NCBI GenBank assembly: GCA_965214915.1
Contig: CBDCCP010000001.1
Span: 2,232,001-2,296,000, forward strand
Source of the DNA: CATQHP01 sp965214915
GTDB lineage: Bacteria > Acidobacteriota > Terriglobia > Bryobacterales > UBA6623
Reading direction: 5' to 3'
Length of the DNA: 64,000 nucleotides
The notes beneath the pieces were generated by a model. That model made no database searches, was not told the origin of the DNA, and saw nothing but the letters and a program-made list of their open reading frames with translations. Below, in pieces: positions 17,400-27,700 of this stretch. The translations under genes were made by a program, and so were the position numbers. Position 1 is the first letter of the stretch; every line of letters begins with the position of its first letter.

Positions 17400-17708
17400 A
17401 TGAAAGGACCAAAGTTCTTTTTCTGGCAAGAAAATCGGATGTTCATCGGACACCTTGAAGATTATCCCGATTACTGGGCCCAGGGGGAAACCATAAAGGA
17501 ATTGGAAGAAAACCTCATCGATATCTACAGGGATATCCTGAATGAAGACTTGATACACAAGTTAAAGGCTCTAGGCTGTGTGCTCATTCGTCAGGGAGAA
17601 AGTCATGACTGGTATCAAAATCCAGACACAAAAGTATCTCAGCCTGTGCCCCGTCATGTAGAAGTCAAAGAGACTTTGGCAAAGCACATTACCAAAATGT
17701 TGAAATAA
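17400..17708 (+). CDS. Apparent HicB-HicA fusion (antitoxin plus toxin)
   Basis: 102 residues from an ATG preceded by AAGGA at good spacing. Residues 1-47 read like a HicB antitoxin N-terminus (KFFFWQENRMFIGHLEDYPDY, QGETIKELEENLIDIYRDI). Residues 48-102 read like a HicA mRNA-interferase (EDLIHKLKALGCVLIRQG, SHDWYQNP, QPVPRHVEV). In HicA the catalytic histidine normally follows a glycine in the Gx[ST]H motif; here the sequence is GESHDWY, so the site seems kept. Normally these are two genes, with about 20-30 more HicB residues between the parts. A deletion joining them, or a true fusion, would explain this. Markedly AT-richer than its neighbours. Confidence 0.7.
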   Translation: MKGPKFFFWQENRMFIGHLEDYPDYWAQGETIKELEENLIDIYRDILNEDLIHKLKALGCVLIRQGESHDWYQNPDTKVSQPVPRHVEVKETLAKHITKMLK

Positions 17709-17765
17709 AAAACCAACATTGACCCTATTGCCGGCGCGCCTGGATTGCCCGCACGGTCCCCGGCC

Positions 17766-17790
17766 GGGCGGCCCATGCAGTGCGCCGCCC
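17766..17790 (-). terminator. Hairpin downstream of TonB receptor
   Basis: GGGCGGC (17766-17772) pairs with GCCGCCC (17784-17790) around an 11-base loop, about 70 bases beyond the stop codon of the leftward TonB receptor. No T-run follows. Confidence 0.3.
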
Positions 17791-17857
17791 GTCTATCGGG
17801 CGCGGGTCAGGCGCGAGCCCGATCGAGGGCGAGCCCGCCGCCGATCGGTAGAAGCGC

Positions 17858-20800
17858 TTAAAACGCGATGCGCAGGCCGAACTGCATCTGCCTGGGAACT
17901 GTGGTCGTCGAACGGATCGTGCCCGCCGCCGGCGCGCTCGCGTTGCGGTTCGGGGTCCCGTAGCTGGGGTGATTGGTCAGGTTGAAGACCTCCCAGCGGA
18001 AGCGGACTTCGAACCGCTCGGTCGGCTGGAACGTCTTCTGCAGGCCGATGTCCCAGTTGAAGATTCCGGGCTCCTGCATGCTGTTGCGTCCGACGTTGCC
18101 GAATTCCGCCATGCCGCTTGCGTCCCGCGGAAGCGCGAATGCGTCGGGGTTGTACCAGCCGTCCGGATTGGGGTTGGCGACCTTGTGCTCGCCGACCACG
18201 TGCGGGCGCCAAGTGCCGGTCTGCGTTCCCAGGTTCGAGAACGCTTGCGGCCAGGTCACGTTGTAGTACTGGCCTGTCTGCGCCTGCAGCATGCCGCTGA
18301 ACTGCCAGCCGCCGAGCAGGGCGTTCAGCGCGCCGCCGCGGTCCATGAACTTCTTGCCGCGGCCGAAGGGAAGTTCGATCAAGTAACTGGTGGCCAGGCG
18401 TTGGCGCACGTCGCTCGAATTGGAGCCGCGCTGGCAGGAGAAGCAGGTCGGATCCTGCACGCCGGTCTCGCCGCCGACGAACTGCTCGGGGATGTTGCCG
18501 ATGCCGTGCCCCCAGGTGTAAGCGATCGTCCACAGGTTGCCCTGGGAGAAGCGCTTGGCCAGGGTGGCGTTGAGCCCGTTGTAGTTGGCCGAGCCGTAGG
18601 GCGTGCGGTAGAGGAGCTGCCCGACGTCCTCGAAGTGCCGGCGCCGCGAGGGCTCGCTGCCCGCCGGGCCGCGCGTGGCCGCGTTCTCGTTGTAGTTGCC
18701 CAGCAGAAAATTCGAAGACGAGCCGACGTAGGCCACGGTGAGGCCCAGATCGTCGGCCAACTGCCGCTGCACGCTGAAGTTCCACTGGTAAGTGGTCGGC
18801 AACGGGAAGTGCGTCGACCAGTGCCGCAGGTTCAGGTTCCGCGGCCGGTTGTCGGGGTCGCTGAGGTCGCCGAGAAAATCGGCCGGGAACCCGTCTCGGA
18901 GCAGGAATGCCGGCGCTTGGCGGCTCGACGTGCGCCTAACCTCGGCGACCAGCGGGAAGTTCGCCAACATGCGGGCTGAAGCGCCCAGCCCCTGCTGTCC
19001 GCCGTAAAATACGCCGCCGCCGCCGCGGAACGTCCACTTCGCGCCGGGCTGCCAGGCAAAGCCGACGCGCGGGGCGAAATTGTTGGTGTCGGTGTTGACC
19101 AGAGCGCGGGACGACCAGTCGTCCCCGTTCTGGCCGGCCAGAATCGTCTGCCCGTAGGTGTCGGCGTCGATCGACAGCTTGTTCATGCGGTTCTGCTCGT
19201 CGTACCACGGCGAGGTCAGCTCGTAGCGGATCCCCAGATTCAGCGTGAACGAGGGGCTGATCTTCCAGTCGTCCTGTACGAAAAACATGTAGCTGCGGAA
19301 AAGCTGCGTGTTCAACACCTGGGTGCTCTTGGTGGCGTTGTTGAGCCAGCCGAGCAAAAAGTCGCCCATGCTGACGCCGCTGAATTTGCCGTTGAAGTTG
19401 TGGATGCCGCGGGCGTTCTGCGAGCCTTCGATGTCGGTCGTGTCGTAGCGGACGTCCGCGCCGATCTTGAAGCTGTGGTTGCCCTTGATGATCGTCAGGT
19501 TATCGAGGAACTGGTACGTCCAGGTGTCTTTGATGTTCGGCTGGAAGCCCGAGCCGCCGAGACCGATGAACCCCAGGTTCCCGGCCATGACGAAACGGGG
19601 CAGGCCGAACAGATTGGGCGACGTGTCGACGCCCTGGATGCCGAACTGCGCAGCCGCGTCGGCCAGCGGCACGTCCGAATCGATGTTCTTGTTGACGCCG
19701 AGAAACTTGCGCCCGAAGCGGAACTCGTTGACGACGTTCGGATTGAAGACGTGCGTCTCGGAGATGACCAGGTGGTTGCCGCCGTTGTCGTCGCGGGCGC
19801 GGTCGTTGCCCGAGCCGCCGCGCGCCAGGCCGGGCAGCGGCGCGCCGCGGTTCTGGTCGAAGGTGTAGGTGCTGTAGCGCACGAACAGGCTGTCTTTCGT
19901 CGAGAACGTCTGGTCGTAGCGGAAATCGTACTGATTGCGGTCGGTGAACCACGGCTCGCCGCTGGTGAAGTTGTTGCGCGTGGCCGGGTCGGAGAGGTTC
20001 GGGTTGGGGTAGATCTGCGCCAGCGCGGAGCCGACCGGATCCTGCACCGCCATCGGCACGGTTTTGTTGGCGAACGGCGTGCGCTCGGCGACGACGCTGG
20101 AGCTGTTGGGGTCGATCAGTTGGCTCAGGCCGCGGGTCTGACTGAAGTCGCCGGCGCGCTCCGCGGCGGTGGGCACGATGTTCAGGTCGTTCTGCGCGCG
20201 GCGCACGCGCCAAGCTTCGACGCTGCCGAAGAAAAACGCCTTGTTGCGGACGACCGGGCCGCCGAACGTTCCGCCGAACTGATTCTGGCGCAGCACGGCA
20301 GGATCGGCCTTGCCGTCGCCGTCGCGGTCGTTGCGGCCGAAGGTCGGGCGCGCGTCGAAAAGGTCGTTGCGCACGAACTCGTATGCGCTGCCGTGGAACT
20401 CGTTCGTGCCGCCGCGGATCGAAACGTTGATCACGCCGCCGGCGTTGCGCCCGTACTCCGCCGAGTAGTTCGACGTCTGCACCTTCATCTCCTGCACCGC
20501 GTCCAGAGAGGGGATCACGGCCTGCGATTTGCGGTCTTGCAGTCCCATCACGGTGGAGTTGTTGTCCACGCCGTCGATCAGGTAGTTGTTTTGCAGAGCC
20601 GGCTGGCCGTTGACGCTGATGCCGTTGCCGAACGACGAGGTGCCCAGCGGGCCGCGGTCGCGGCCGCCGATTTCGGGCGCCACGCCGGCGCTCAACAGAG
20701 CGAGCGACTGATAGCTGCGTCCGTTCAGCGGAAACTCCTCGAGCTGCTTGCGCTCGACGGTGTAGTCGAGGGTCGCGTTCTCGGTCTTGAGCACGGGCGT

Positions 20801-21166
20801 CGTCCCCTCGACGGTGACCACTTCCACCAATTCGCCGACCTCGAGTTGAAAGTCGATGCCGATGCGGTCGCCGGCGTGAATTTCGACGCCCGAGCGCACC
20901 GATTTCTTGAAGCCGTCGCTCTCGACCGAAATCTCATAGGCGCCGATCTTCAGCGGACCGACGACGTAAGTGCCGGCTTCGTTCGAGCCTGACGAGATCG
21001 TTACGTTCGTATCCATGTTGCGCGCCGTAACGTTCGCCCCGGGAATCACCGCGCCTGTCGAGTCGGTGATCGTGCCGGTGATATTCCCCTGGTCCTGCTG
21101 ACCGAGAACGGGCATCGCAGCAAGCAATGCCAGGATGAGCGGCGCATACGCCGTATGTCGCGTCAT
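17858..21166 (-). CDS. TonB-dependent receptor with carboxypeptidase-regulatory domain (Oar-like)
   Basis: 1102 residues from the ATG at 21166, which has a strong AGGAGG upstream and begins a signal peptide (MTRHTAYAPLILALLAAM...GQ). A CarboxypepD_reg domain follows at about 25-110 (GNITGTITDSTGAVIPGA), then a plug with the FPLNGRSYQSL motif and DGVDNNST, and a long beta-barrel ending in a terminal Phe (RIAF). It is the second receptor of this type in the window, only distantly similar to the first outside these motifs. Ligand unknown. It sits between the HicBA gene and a transposase remnant, apparently transcribed alone. Confidence 0.92.
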   Translation of the reverse strand: MTRHTAYAPLILALLAAMPVLGQQDQGNITGTITDSTGAVIPGANVTARNMDTNVTISSGSNEAGTYVVGPLKIGAYEISVESDGFKKSVRSGVEIHAGDRIGIDFQLEVGELVEVVTVEGTTPVLKTENATLDYTVERKQLEEFPLNGRSYQSLALLSAGVAPEIGGRDRGPLGTSSFGNGISVNGQPALQNNYLIDGVDNNSTVMGLQDRKSQAVIPSLDAVQEMKVQTSNYSAEYGRNAGGVINVSIRGGTNEFHGSAYEFVRNDLFDARPTFGRNDRDGDGKADPAVLRQNQFGGTFGGPVVRNKAFFFGSVEAWRVRRAQNDLNIVPTAAERAGDFSQTRGLSQLIDPNSSSVVAERTPFANKTVPMAVQDPVGSALAQIYPNPNLSDPATRNNFTSGEPWFTDRNQYDFRYDQTFSTKDSLFVRYSTYTFDQNRGAPLPGLARGGSGNDRARDDNGGNHLVISETHVFNPNVVNEFRFGRKFLGVNKNIDSDVPLADAAAQFGIQGVDTSPNLFGLPRFVMAGNLGFIGLGGSGFQPNIKDTWTYQFLDNLTIIKGNHSFKIGADVRYDTTDIEGSQNARGIHNFNGKFSGVSMGDFLLGWLNNATKSTQVLNTQLFRSYMFFVQDDWKISPSFTLNLGIRYELTSPWYDEQNRMNKLSIDADTYGQTILAGQNGDDWSSRALVNTDTNNFAPRVGFAWQPGAKWTFRGGGGVFYGGQQGLGASARMLANFPLVAEVRRTSSRQAPAFLLRDGFPADFLGDLSDPDNRPRNLNLRHWSTHFPLPTTYQWNFSVQRQLADDLGLTVAYVGSSSNFLLGNYNENAATRGPAGSEPSRRRHFEDVGQLLYRTPYGSANYNGLNATLAKRFSQGNLWTIAYTWGHGIGNIPEQFVGGETGVQDPTCFSCQRGSNSSDVRQRLATSYLIELPFGRGKKFMDRGGALNALLGGWQFSGMLQAQTGQYYNVTWPQAFSNLGTQTGTWRPHVVGEHKVANPNPDGWYNPDAFALPRDASGMAEFGNVGRNSMQEPGIFNWDIGLQKTFQPTERFEVRFRWEVFNLTNHPSYGTPNRNASAPAAGTIRSTTTVPRQMQFGLRIAF

Positions 21167-21463
21167 TTTGTTTTTACCTCCTGGGGGCGCCATGGGGCAT
21201 CCCGTCGTTTCCTCGAATGGGAAACGGCCCGGATGCCGAAATCCCACCTGCAATAGTCTAGCGCCGGCGGCAGCCCCGGTCAATCGCCGGATCCGAAGCA
21301 CAGCTTACGGCTGAGCGCCTCTATTCCAATCGAAAGATGAGCTTTTAATATCGGGGAGTGGGAAGTGCGGGTAGAAGTCGCGTAGCAGAGGCCGGGCGGG
21401 AGGAGTTGGCGGGAAGCTGCAGCCCCGCCAACGGGGCGCGGGAAGGGGGAGGCGGAAGCGCTC
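21167..21463. other. Intergenic region
   Basis: About 300 bases upstream of the second TonB receptor, up to the stop of the transposase remnant. It should contain the receptor promoter; a GATATTAAAAG stretch near 21345 is the most AT-rich part. No gene seen. Confidence 0.4.
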
Positions 21464-22070
21464 TCACCAGGGCAAAGCGAGGTCTTTGCAGGTGCGTTGG
21501 AGCGTGCGCAAGCGGCTGTGCAGTTGCTCGGCGAAGGCAGCGCCGTAGCCCGCGTCTGGATCGCTGCGAGGGAGACGCTGGGGCGCAGCGGGCAAGGCGA
21601 GCAGCGTCTGGTAGGGGGTGCGCCGGCAGCGGTAGACCTTGCGCAGCTTGCCCCGGGGATCAGGCTGCCAGGAGGGGAAAGCGCAGGGCCGGTGGAAGTT
21701 GAGGTAGAGGTTGAGCCAGTCGCGATAGAAGACGTGGATTTGAGCCGTGGCCGCCGCGGGCAGGAAGCGCTAGCCCATCCACTTGGCGCCACCGCCCCGT
21801 TCTTGGGCTCGACCAGGGCGTTGCCGTAGGAGCGCCGCGCCCGGGACTTGGTGAACTCGATGCGCAACTTCTCCAACAGCCGCGCCGTAGTGTGCTTGAT
21901 GTACTCGCTGCCGTTGTCGGAATGGAAGCCGCGGACAGGAAAAAGGAACTGCGCCGGCAGCTAGGCAAGCAGCGGGGCCATGTGCTGTTCGCTGATCCGC
22001 TCGACGCAGCCAAGTACTGCCAAGAATCCGCGGCAAAAGGCGCGCGGGCCGGCAAAACACTGCGACTCGA
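21464..22070 (-). pseudogene. C-terminal half of an integrase-type transposase, multiply broken
   Basis: Reading left from about 22070 the sequence gives ERISEQHMAPLLA, a TAG, then FPVRGFHSDNGSEYIKHTT, LEKLRIEFTKSR and ALVEPKNGAV. These carry the second D and the E of an integrase-type DDE core. Breaks seen: TAG replacing CAG just before LPAQFLFPV (21961-21963), a frameshift at about 21780-21795 (the frame would resume as KWMG), and a second TAG in WMG*RFLP. The remaining C-terminus reads to TGA at 21464-21466 (TCKDLALPW). The N-terminal half is missing here, while a remnant of the N-terminal half of what looks like the same family lies at 41095-41606. Confidence 0.75.
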
Positions 22071-24783
22071 CGGCGCTCCTTACTCGACGGCTCCCGTTAC
22101 TCAACGGCGATGGTGACGCCGGGTTGGCTGGTTCTGCCGCCGATGGAGATGAGCGCCTCTGCCGCGGCGGACGGCTCGATCCCTTCCGGAACCTCCACCA
22201 CCACCAGGTTCACCGCCGCCAGCGCCGGCGCCAAGCCCGCAAACAGCACAGCCTCCTCCGCGACCTCCACGCCGCCGATGCTCACCCGCGGCCGCTCGAC
22301 CGTGCGCCGCAACACCAAGTTCGCGCCGTCCGCCAAGCAGACCCCCTCAGGCCCGCACGAGTTCTCCCCGTCGGCAACCGGCGGATACATCGGCCCCAAG
22401 CCCGTAGCGTAAATCTCCAACACCTCTCCCGCCCGCGCAGGCCGGCTCTCCGCAGCGTAGCCGCGCGGCGCCGCCAACGCTCCCGCGCCCGCCAACAGCA
22501 CCGCCCCCTGGCCCCGCCCCTCGCCCGACGCCGTAAAGATGCCCGGCGCTTGCGCGGCTGTAACGAAGCGCCGCGCGTAGCTGCCGCCCTCCGCCGTCTC
22601 CACCACCACCGTCGCCAGAGCGGTTCCGCCGCCCGCCAGCGCTTCCAGGTTCAGCAGGGAGGGCAACTGCGCCTCGATACGCTGCGGACTGACCGCAAAC
22701 AGCCGCGCCTCCAGTCCGTCGAACTTCACCTTGACCCCGCCCAGACTCACAGGCAGCGGGAAGCCCCCCGCCTCAAACGACTCGCCGCCGGTGAAGTTCT
22801 CGCCCGACACCGCCACCATCGAACCCGGCGCCACCGGCAGCAGCCGCACCGCGCTGAACGGATTCGTCCGCGCGCCCAAGGCGCTCTGCACCGCCGCGTT
22901 GAACACGCCGCGCTCGGCCACCGCCGGACCCACCGGCGGCAGCACTTCCAAGGCTATCCACACCCGCCCCGTGAGACGCCCCTCCGAACGGATGTACAGC
23001 CGCCCGCGATACGCTCCCACGCGCAGCCCGGCCGGATCCACAGTGACCGTAATCGTCGTCTCTTCGTCCTCCTCCAAGCGGCCGCTTGCCGGCTCCGCCC
23101 CGATCCACTGGGGGCCGGGCTGCGCGCGGAAGTTCGCCGCGCCGTTCTCGGCGTACAGCACGACCTGTTGCGCCGCCGGTTCGGCGTCCTGCGCCAGCGT
23201 GAACGACAACTCGAACGTCCGCGCGCGCACCGCCGGCAATTCCGGCTCCGGACGAGGCCCGACGGGCGGAACCGTCTCGTCGGGAGCTTGGCCGACCTTG
23301 CGGATGCGGTGGTTGCCCGCATCGGCGATGTACACGTTGCCCTCTGCGTCCACCGCCACGCCGACAGGAGCGTTGAGTTGCGCCGCGACCGCCGGGCCGC
23401 CGTCCTCGTCGTACCCCGGCGTTCCCGTCCCCGCCACCGTGTCGATGGCGCCCTCGGCGTCCACCTTGCGGATGCGCTGGTTGCCCGTATCGGCGATGTA
23501 CAGATAGGCGCCCTCCGCGTCCACGGCCACGCCGGAAGGGGCGTTGAGTTGCGCCTCGACCGCCGGGCCGCCGTCCCCGTCGAACCCTTGTGTTCCCGTC
23601 CCCGCGACAGTGTCGATGGCGCCCGCGGCATCGACGATGAGGATGCGGTGATTGCCGGTATCGGCGATGTACAGGTTACCGTCTGCGGCCGGCGCTACGC
23701 CGGAGGGCATGCTCAGCGGCCCCGAGGCTTCCGTCCCCGTCACCGTGTCGACGATGGCGCCCGCAGTATCGACGATGAGGATGCGGTTGTTCCCCGTATC
23801 GGCGATGTACAGGTTGCCGTCTGCGGCCGGCGCTACGCCGCTGGGCATGCTCAGCGGCCCCGAGGCTTCCGTCCCCGTCACCGTGTCGACGACGGCGCCT
23901 GCGGTATCGACGATGAGGATGCGGTTGTTCCCCGTATCGGCAATGTACAAGTTGTCCGCCCCGTCTATGGCTACGTCGGCGGGGGAGTTCAGTTCATCCC
24001 CCGCGACCGTGTCGATGGCGCCCGTGGCGGCGTCGACCTTGCGCACGCGGTGGTTGTAGGTATCGGCGATGTACAGGTTGCCCTGCGCGTCCAGCGCTAC
24101 GCCGCTGGGGGTGTTGAATTGCGCTTCGGTCGCCGTGCGGCCGTCCCCGCTGAACCCCGGCGTTCCGTCCCCCGCCACCGTGTCGATCGTCCGCTCATCG
24201 GGCGGCGGCGGCTCGCTGACGGTGATGTTGACGGTCAACTCGGCGCTGTCCGGGTCGGAAGCGTCGGAGTCGGTGGCGGTCAGGGTGAGGGTGGCCGTGC
24301 CGGCCGCCGTGGGCGCGCCGCTGAAGGTGCGCGTGGCGTCGGCGTAGCTCACGCCGGCGGGGATATCCGCCTGGTCCGCGAGCGCGTAGTTCAACTCGCC
24401 GTTGCCGCCGGAGGCCGCCGGCAACTGTACCGAGCCGATGTCCCTGCCGGTCGTCCAGGCGTAGTCAACGGATGCCGGGGAGAAGGACGGCGTCAGGTCC
24501 GCCGCGGTGACGGTAACGGTCACCGTGTCCGGCGCCGAAGCCGCGCCCCGGGCGTCGGTCACGATCAGCGAGAAGACGAGCGTTTCGTCGTCGGCCAACT
24601 GCGTGGGCGCGGTGAACGTCGGAGCGGCCGTGGTCGCTCCGTTCAGGGTGACCGTCGTCCCGGAGCTCTGCGTCCAGGCGTAGGAGAGCGTCTCGTTCTC
24701 CGGGTCCGAGCTCCCCGAGCCGTCCAGGGTGGCCGTTTTGCCCTCGGCTACGGTCTGCGCGTCGCCGGCGTCAGCCGTAGGCG

Positions 24784-27700
24784 CGTCGTTGGCGCCGGTC
24801 ACCGTCGCCGTGGCGTCCGAAGTGAGCGACTCGGCCGTACCGCCGTCGTCGGTCCAGCTCACCGTGACCGTGATCGCCGCCCCCACGTCGGCCTGCGTCA
24901 GCGTATAGGTGGCGTCGGTGGCGCCGGAGATGGCGGTTCCGTCGCGCTTCCACTGGAAGCTGAAGGTCAGCGTGGCGGGGCCGTCCGGGTCGGCGATGGT
25001 GGTGGTCACCGCCGTCAGGGTCTCTCCCTGGGTCGGCGCGCCGCTGATGGTCACCGCGCCGGTCGGCGGGTCGTTGGCGCCGGTCACCTCCGCCGTGGGG
25101 GCCGAGGTCAGCGACTCGGCCGTGTTGCCGCCGTCGGTCCAGCTCACCGTGACCGTGATCGCCGCCCCCACGTCGTCCTGCGCCAGTACGTAGGTGGCGC
25201 CGGTGGCGCCGGTAATGGCGGTTCCGTCGCGCTTCCACTGGAAGCTGAAGGTCAGCGCGTCGGGGCCGTCCGGGTCGGCGATGGTGGAGGTCACCGCCGT
25301 CAGGGTCTCTCCCTGGGTCGCCGTGCCGCTGATGGTCACTGATCCGGTCGGCGCGTCGTTGGTGTTGGTCACCGCCGCCGTGGGGGCCGAGGTCAGCGAC
25401 TCGGCCGTGTTGCCGCCGTCGGTCCAACTCACCGTGACCGTGATCTCTGCTCCCACGTCGGCCTGCGTCAGTACGTAGGTGGAGCCGGTGGCGCCGGAGA
25501 TGTCGCTTCCGCCGCGCTTCCACTGGAAGCTGAAGGTCAGCGTGGCGGGGCCGTCCGGGTCGGCGATGGTGGAGGTCACCGCCGTCAGGGTCTCTCCCTG
25601 GGTCGCCGTGCCGCTGATGGTCACCGATCCGGTGGGCGCGTCGTTGGCGTTGGCCACCTCCGCCGTGGGGGCCGAGGTGAGCGACTCGGCCGTGTTGCCG
25701 TCGTCGGTCCAGCTCACCGTGACCGTGATCGCCGCTCCCACGTCGTCCTGCGCCAGTACGTAGGTCGCGCCGGTGGCGCCGGAGATGTCGGTTCCGTCGC
25801 GCTTCCACTGGAAGCTGAAGGTCAGCGCGTCGGGGCCGTCCGGGTCGGCGATGGTGGCGGTCACCGCCGTCAGCGTCTGTCCCTGGGTCGCCGTGCCGCT
25901 GATGGTCACCGCGCCGGTCGGCGGGTCGTTGGCGTCGGTCACCTCCGCCGTGGCGGCCGAGGTCAGCGACTCGACCGTGTTGCCGCCGTCGGTCCAGCTC
26001 ACCGTGACCGTGATCGCCGCTCCCACGTCGTCCTGCGTCAGTACGTAGGTCGCGCCGGTGGCGGTGGGGATGTCGGCTCCGTCGCGCTTCCACTGGAAGC
26101 TGAAGGTCAGCGTGGCGGGGCCGTCCGGGTCGGCGATGGTGGAGGTCACCGCCGTCAGGGTCTCTCCCTGGGTCGCCGTGCCGCTGACGGTCACCGCGCC
26201 GGTCGGCGGGTCGTTGGCGTCGGTCACCTCCGCCGTGGCGGCCGAGGTCAGCGACTCGACCGTGTTGCCGCCGTCGGTCCAGCTCACCGTGACCGTGATC
26301 GCCGCTCCCACGTCGTCCTGCGTCAGTACGTAGGTCGCGCCGGTGGCGGTGGGGATGTCGGCTCCGTCGCGCTTCCACTGGAAGCTGAAGGTCAGCGTGG
26401 CGGGGCCGTCCGGGTCGGCGATGGTGGAGGTCACCGCCGTCAGGGTCTCTCCCTGGGTCGCCGTGCCGCCGATGGTCACCGATCCGGTCGGCTCGTCGTT
26501 GGTGTTGGTCACCGCCGTCGTGGGGGCCGAGGTCAGCGACTCGGCCGCGCCGCCGTCGTCGGTCCAGTTCACCGTGACCGTGATCGCCGCTCCCACGTCG
26601 TCCTGCGTCAGCGTGTAGGTCGCGCCGGTGGCGCCGGTAATGTCGGTTCCGTCGCGCTTCCACTGGAAGCTGAAGGTGAGCGTGTTGGGGCCGTCCGGGT
26701 CGGCGATGGTGGCGGTCACCGCCGTCAGGGTCTCTCCCTGGGTCGCCGTGCCGCTGATGGTCACCGATCCGGTCGGCGGGTCGTTGGTGTTGGTCACCGC
26801 CGCCGTGGCGGCCGAGGTCAGCGACTCGGCCGCGCCGCCGTCGTCGGTCCAGTTCACCGTGACCGTGACCGCCGCCCCCACGTCGTCCTGCGTCAGTATG
26901 TAGGTCGCGCCGGTGGCGCCGGAGATGTCGGTTCCGTCGCGCTCCCACTGGTAGCTGAAGGTCCCCAGCCCGTCCGGGTCGGCGATGCCGGAGGTGTCCG
27001 CCGTCAGCGTCTCTCCCTGGGTCGCCGTGCCGCTGATGGTCACCGCGCCGGTCGGCTCGTCGTTGGTGTTGGTCACCGTGGCCGTGGCGGTCGAGGTGAG
27101 CGACTCGACCGTGTTGCCGTTGTCGGTCCAACTCACCGTGACCGTGATCGCCGCCCCCACGTCGTCCTGCGTCAGCGTGTAGGTGGAGGCGGTGGCGCCG
27201 GAGATGTCGGTTCCGTCGCGCTTCCACTGGAAACTGAAGGTCAGCGTGTTGGGGCCGTCCGGGTCGGCGATGGTGGCGGTCACCGCCGTCAGGGTCTGCC
27301 CCTGGGTCGGCGTGCCGCTGATGGTCACCGCGCCGGTCGGCGTGTCGTTGACGTTGGCCACCGCCGCCGTGGCGGTCGAGGTGAGCGACTCGACCGTGTT
27401 GCCGTTGTCGGTCCAACTCACCGTGACCGTGATCGCCGCCCCCACGTCGTCCTGCGTCAGTACGTAGGTGGAGCCGGTGGCGCCGGAGATGTCGGTTCCG
27501 ACGCGCTTCCACTGGTAGCTGAAGGTGAGCGTGTTGGGGCCGTCCGGGTCGGCGATGGTGGCGGTCACCGCCGTCAGGGTCTGCCCCTGGGTCGGCGTGC
27601 CGCTGATGGTCACCGCGCCGGTCGGCGCGTCGTTGACGTTGGCCACCGCCGCCGTGGCGGCCGAGGTCAGCGACTCGGCCGCGCCGCCGTCGTCGGTCCA

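Noticed and set aside
21980..25342. 1120-codon plus-strand frame opposite the giant gene
   Set aside because: Antisense to recognised NHL, BACON-like and C-terminal domains and of Arg-rich composition.
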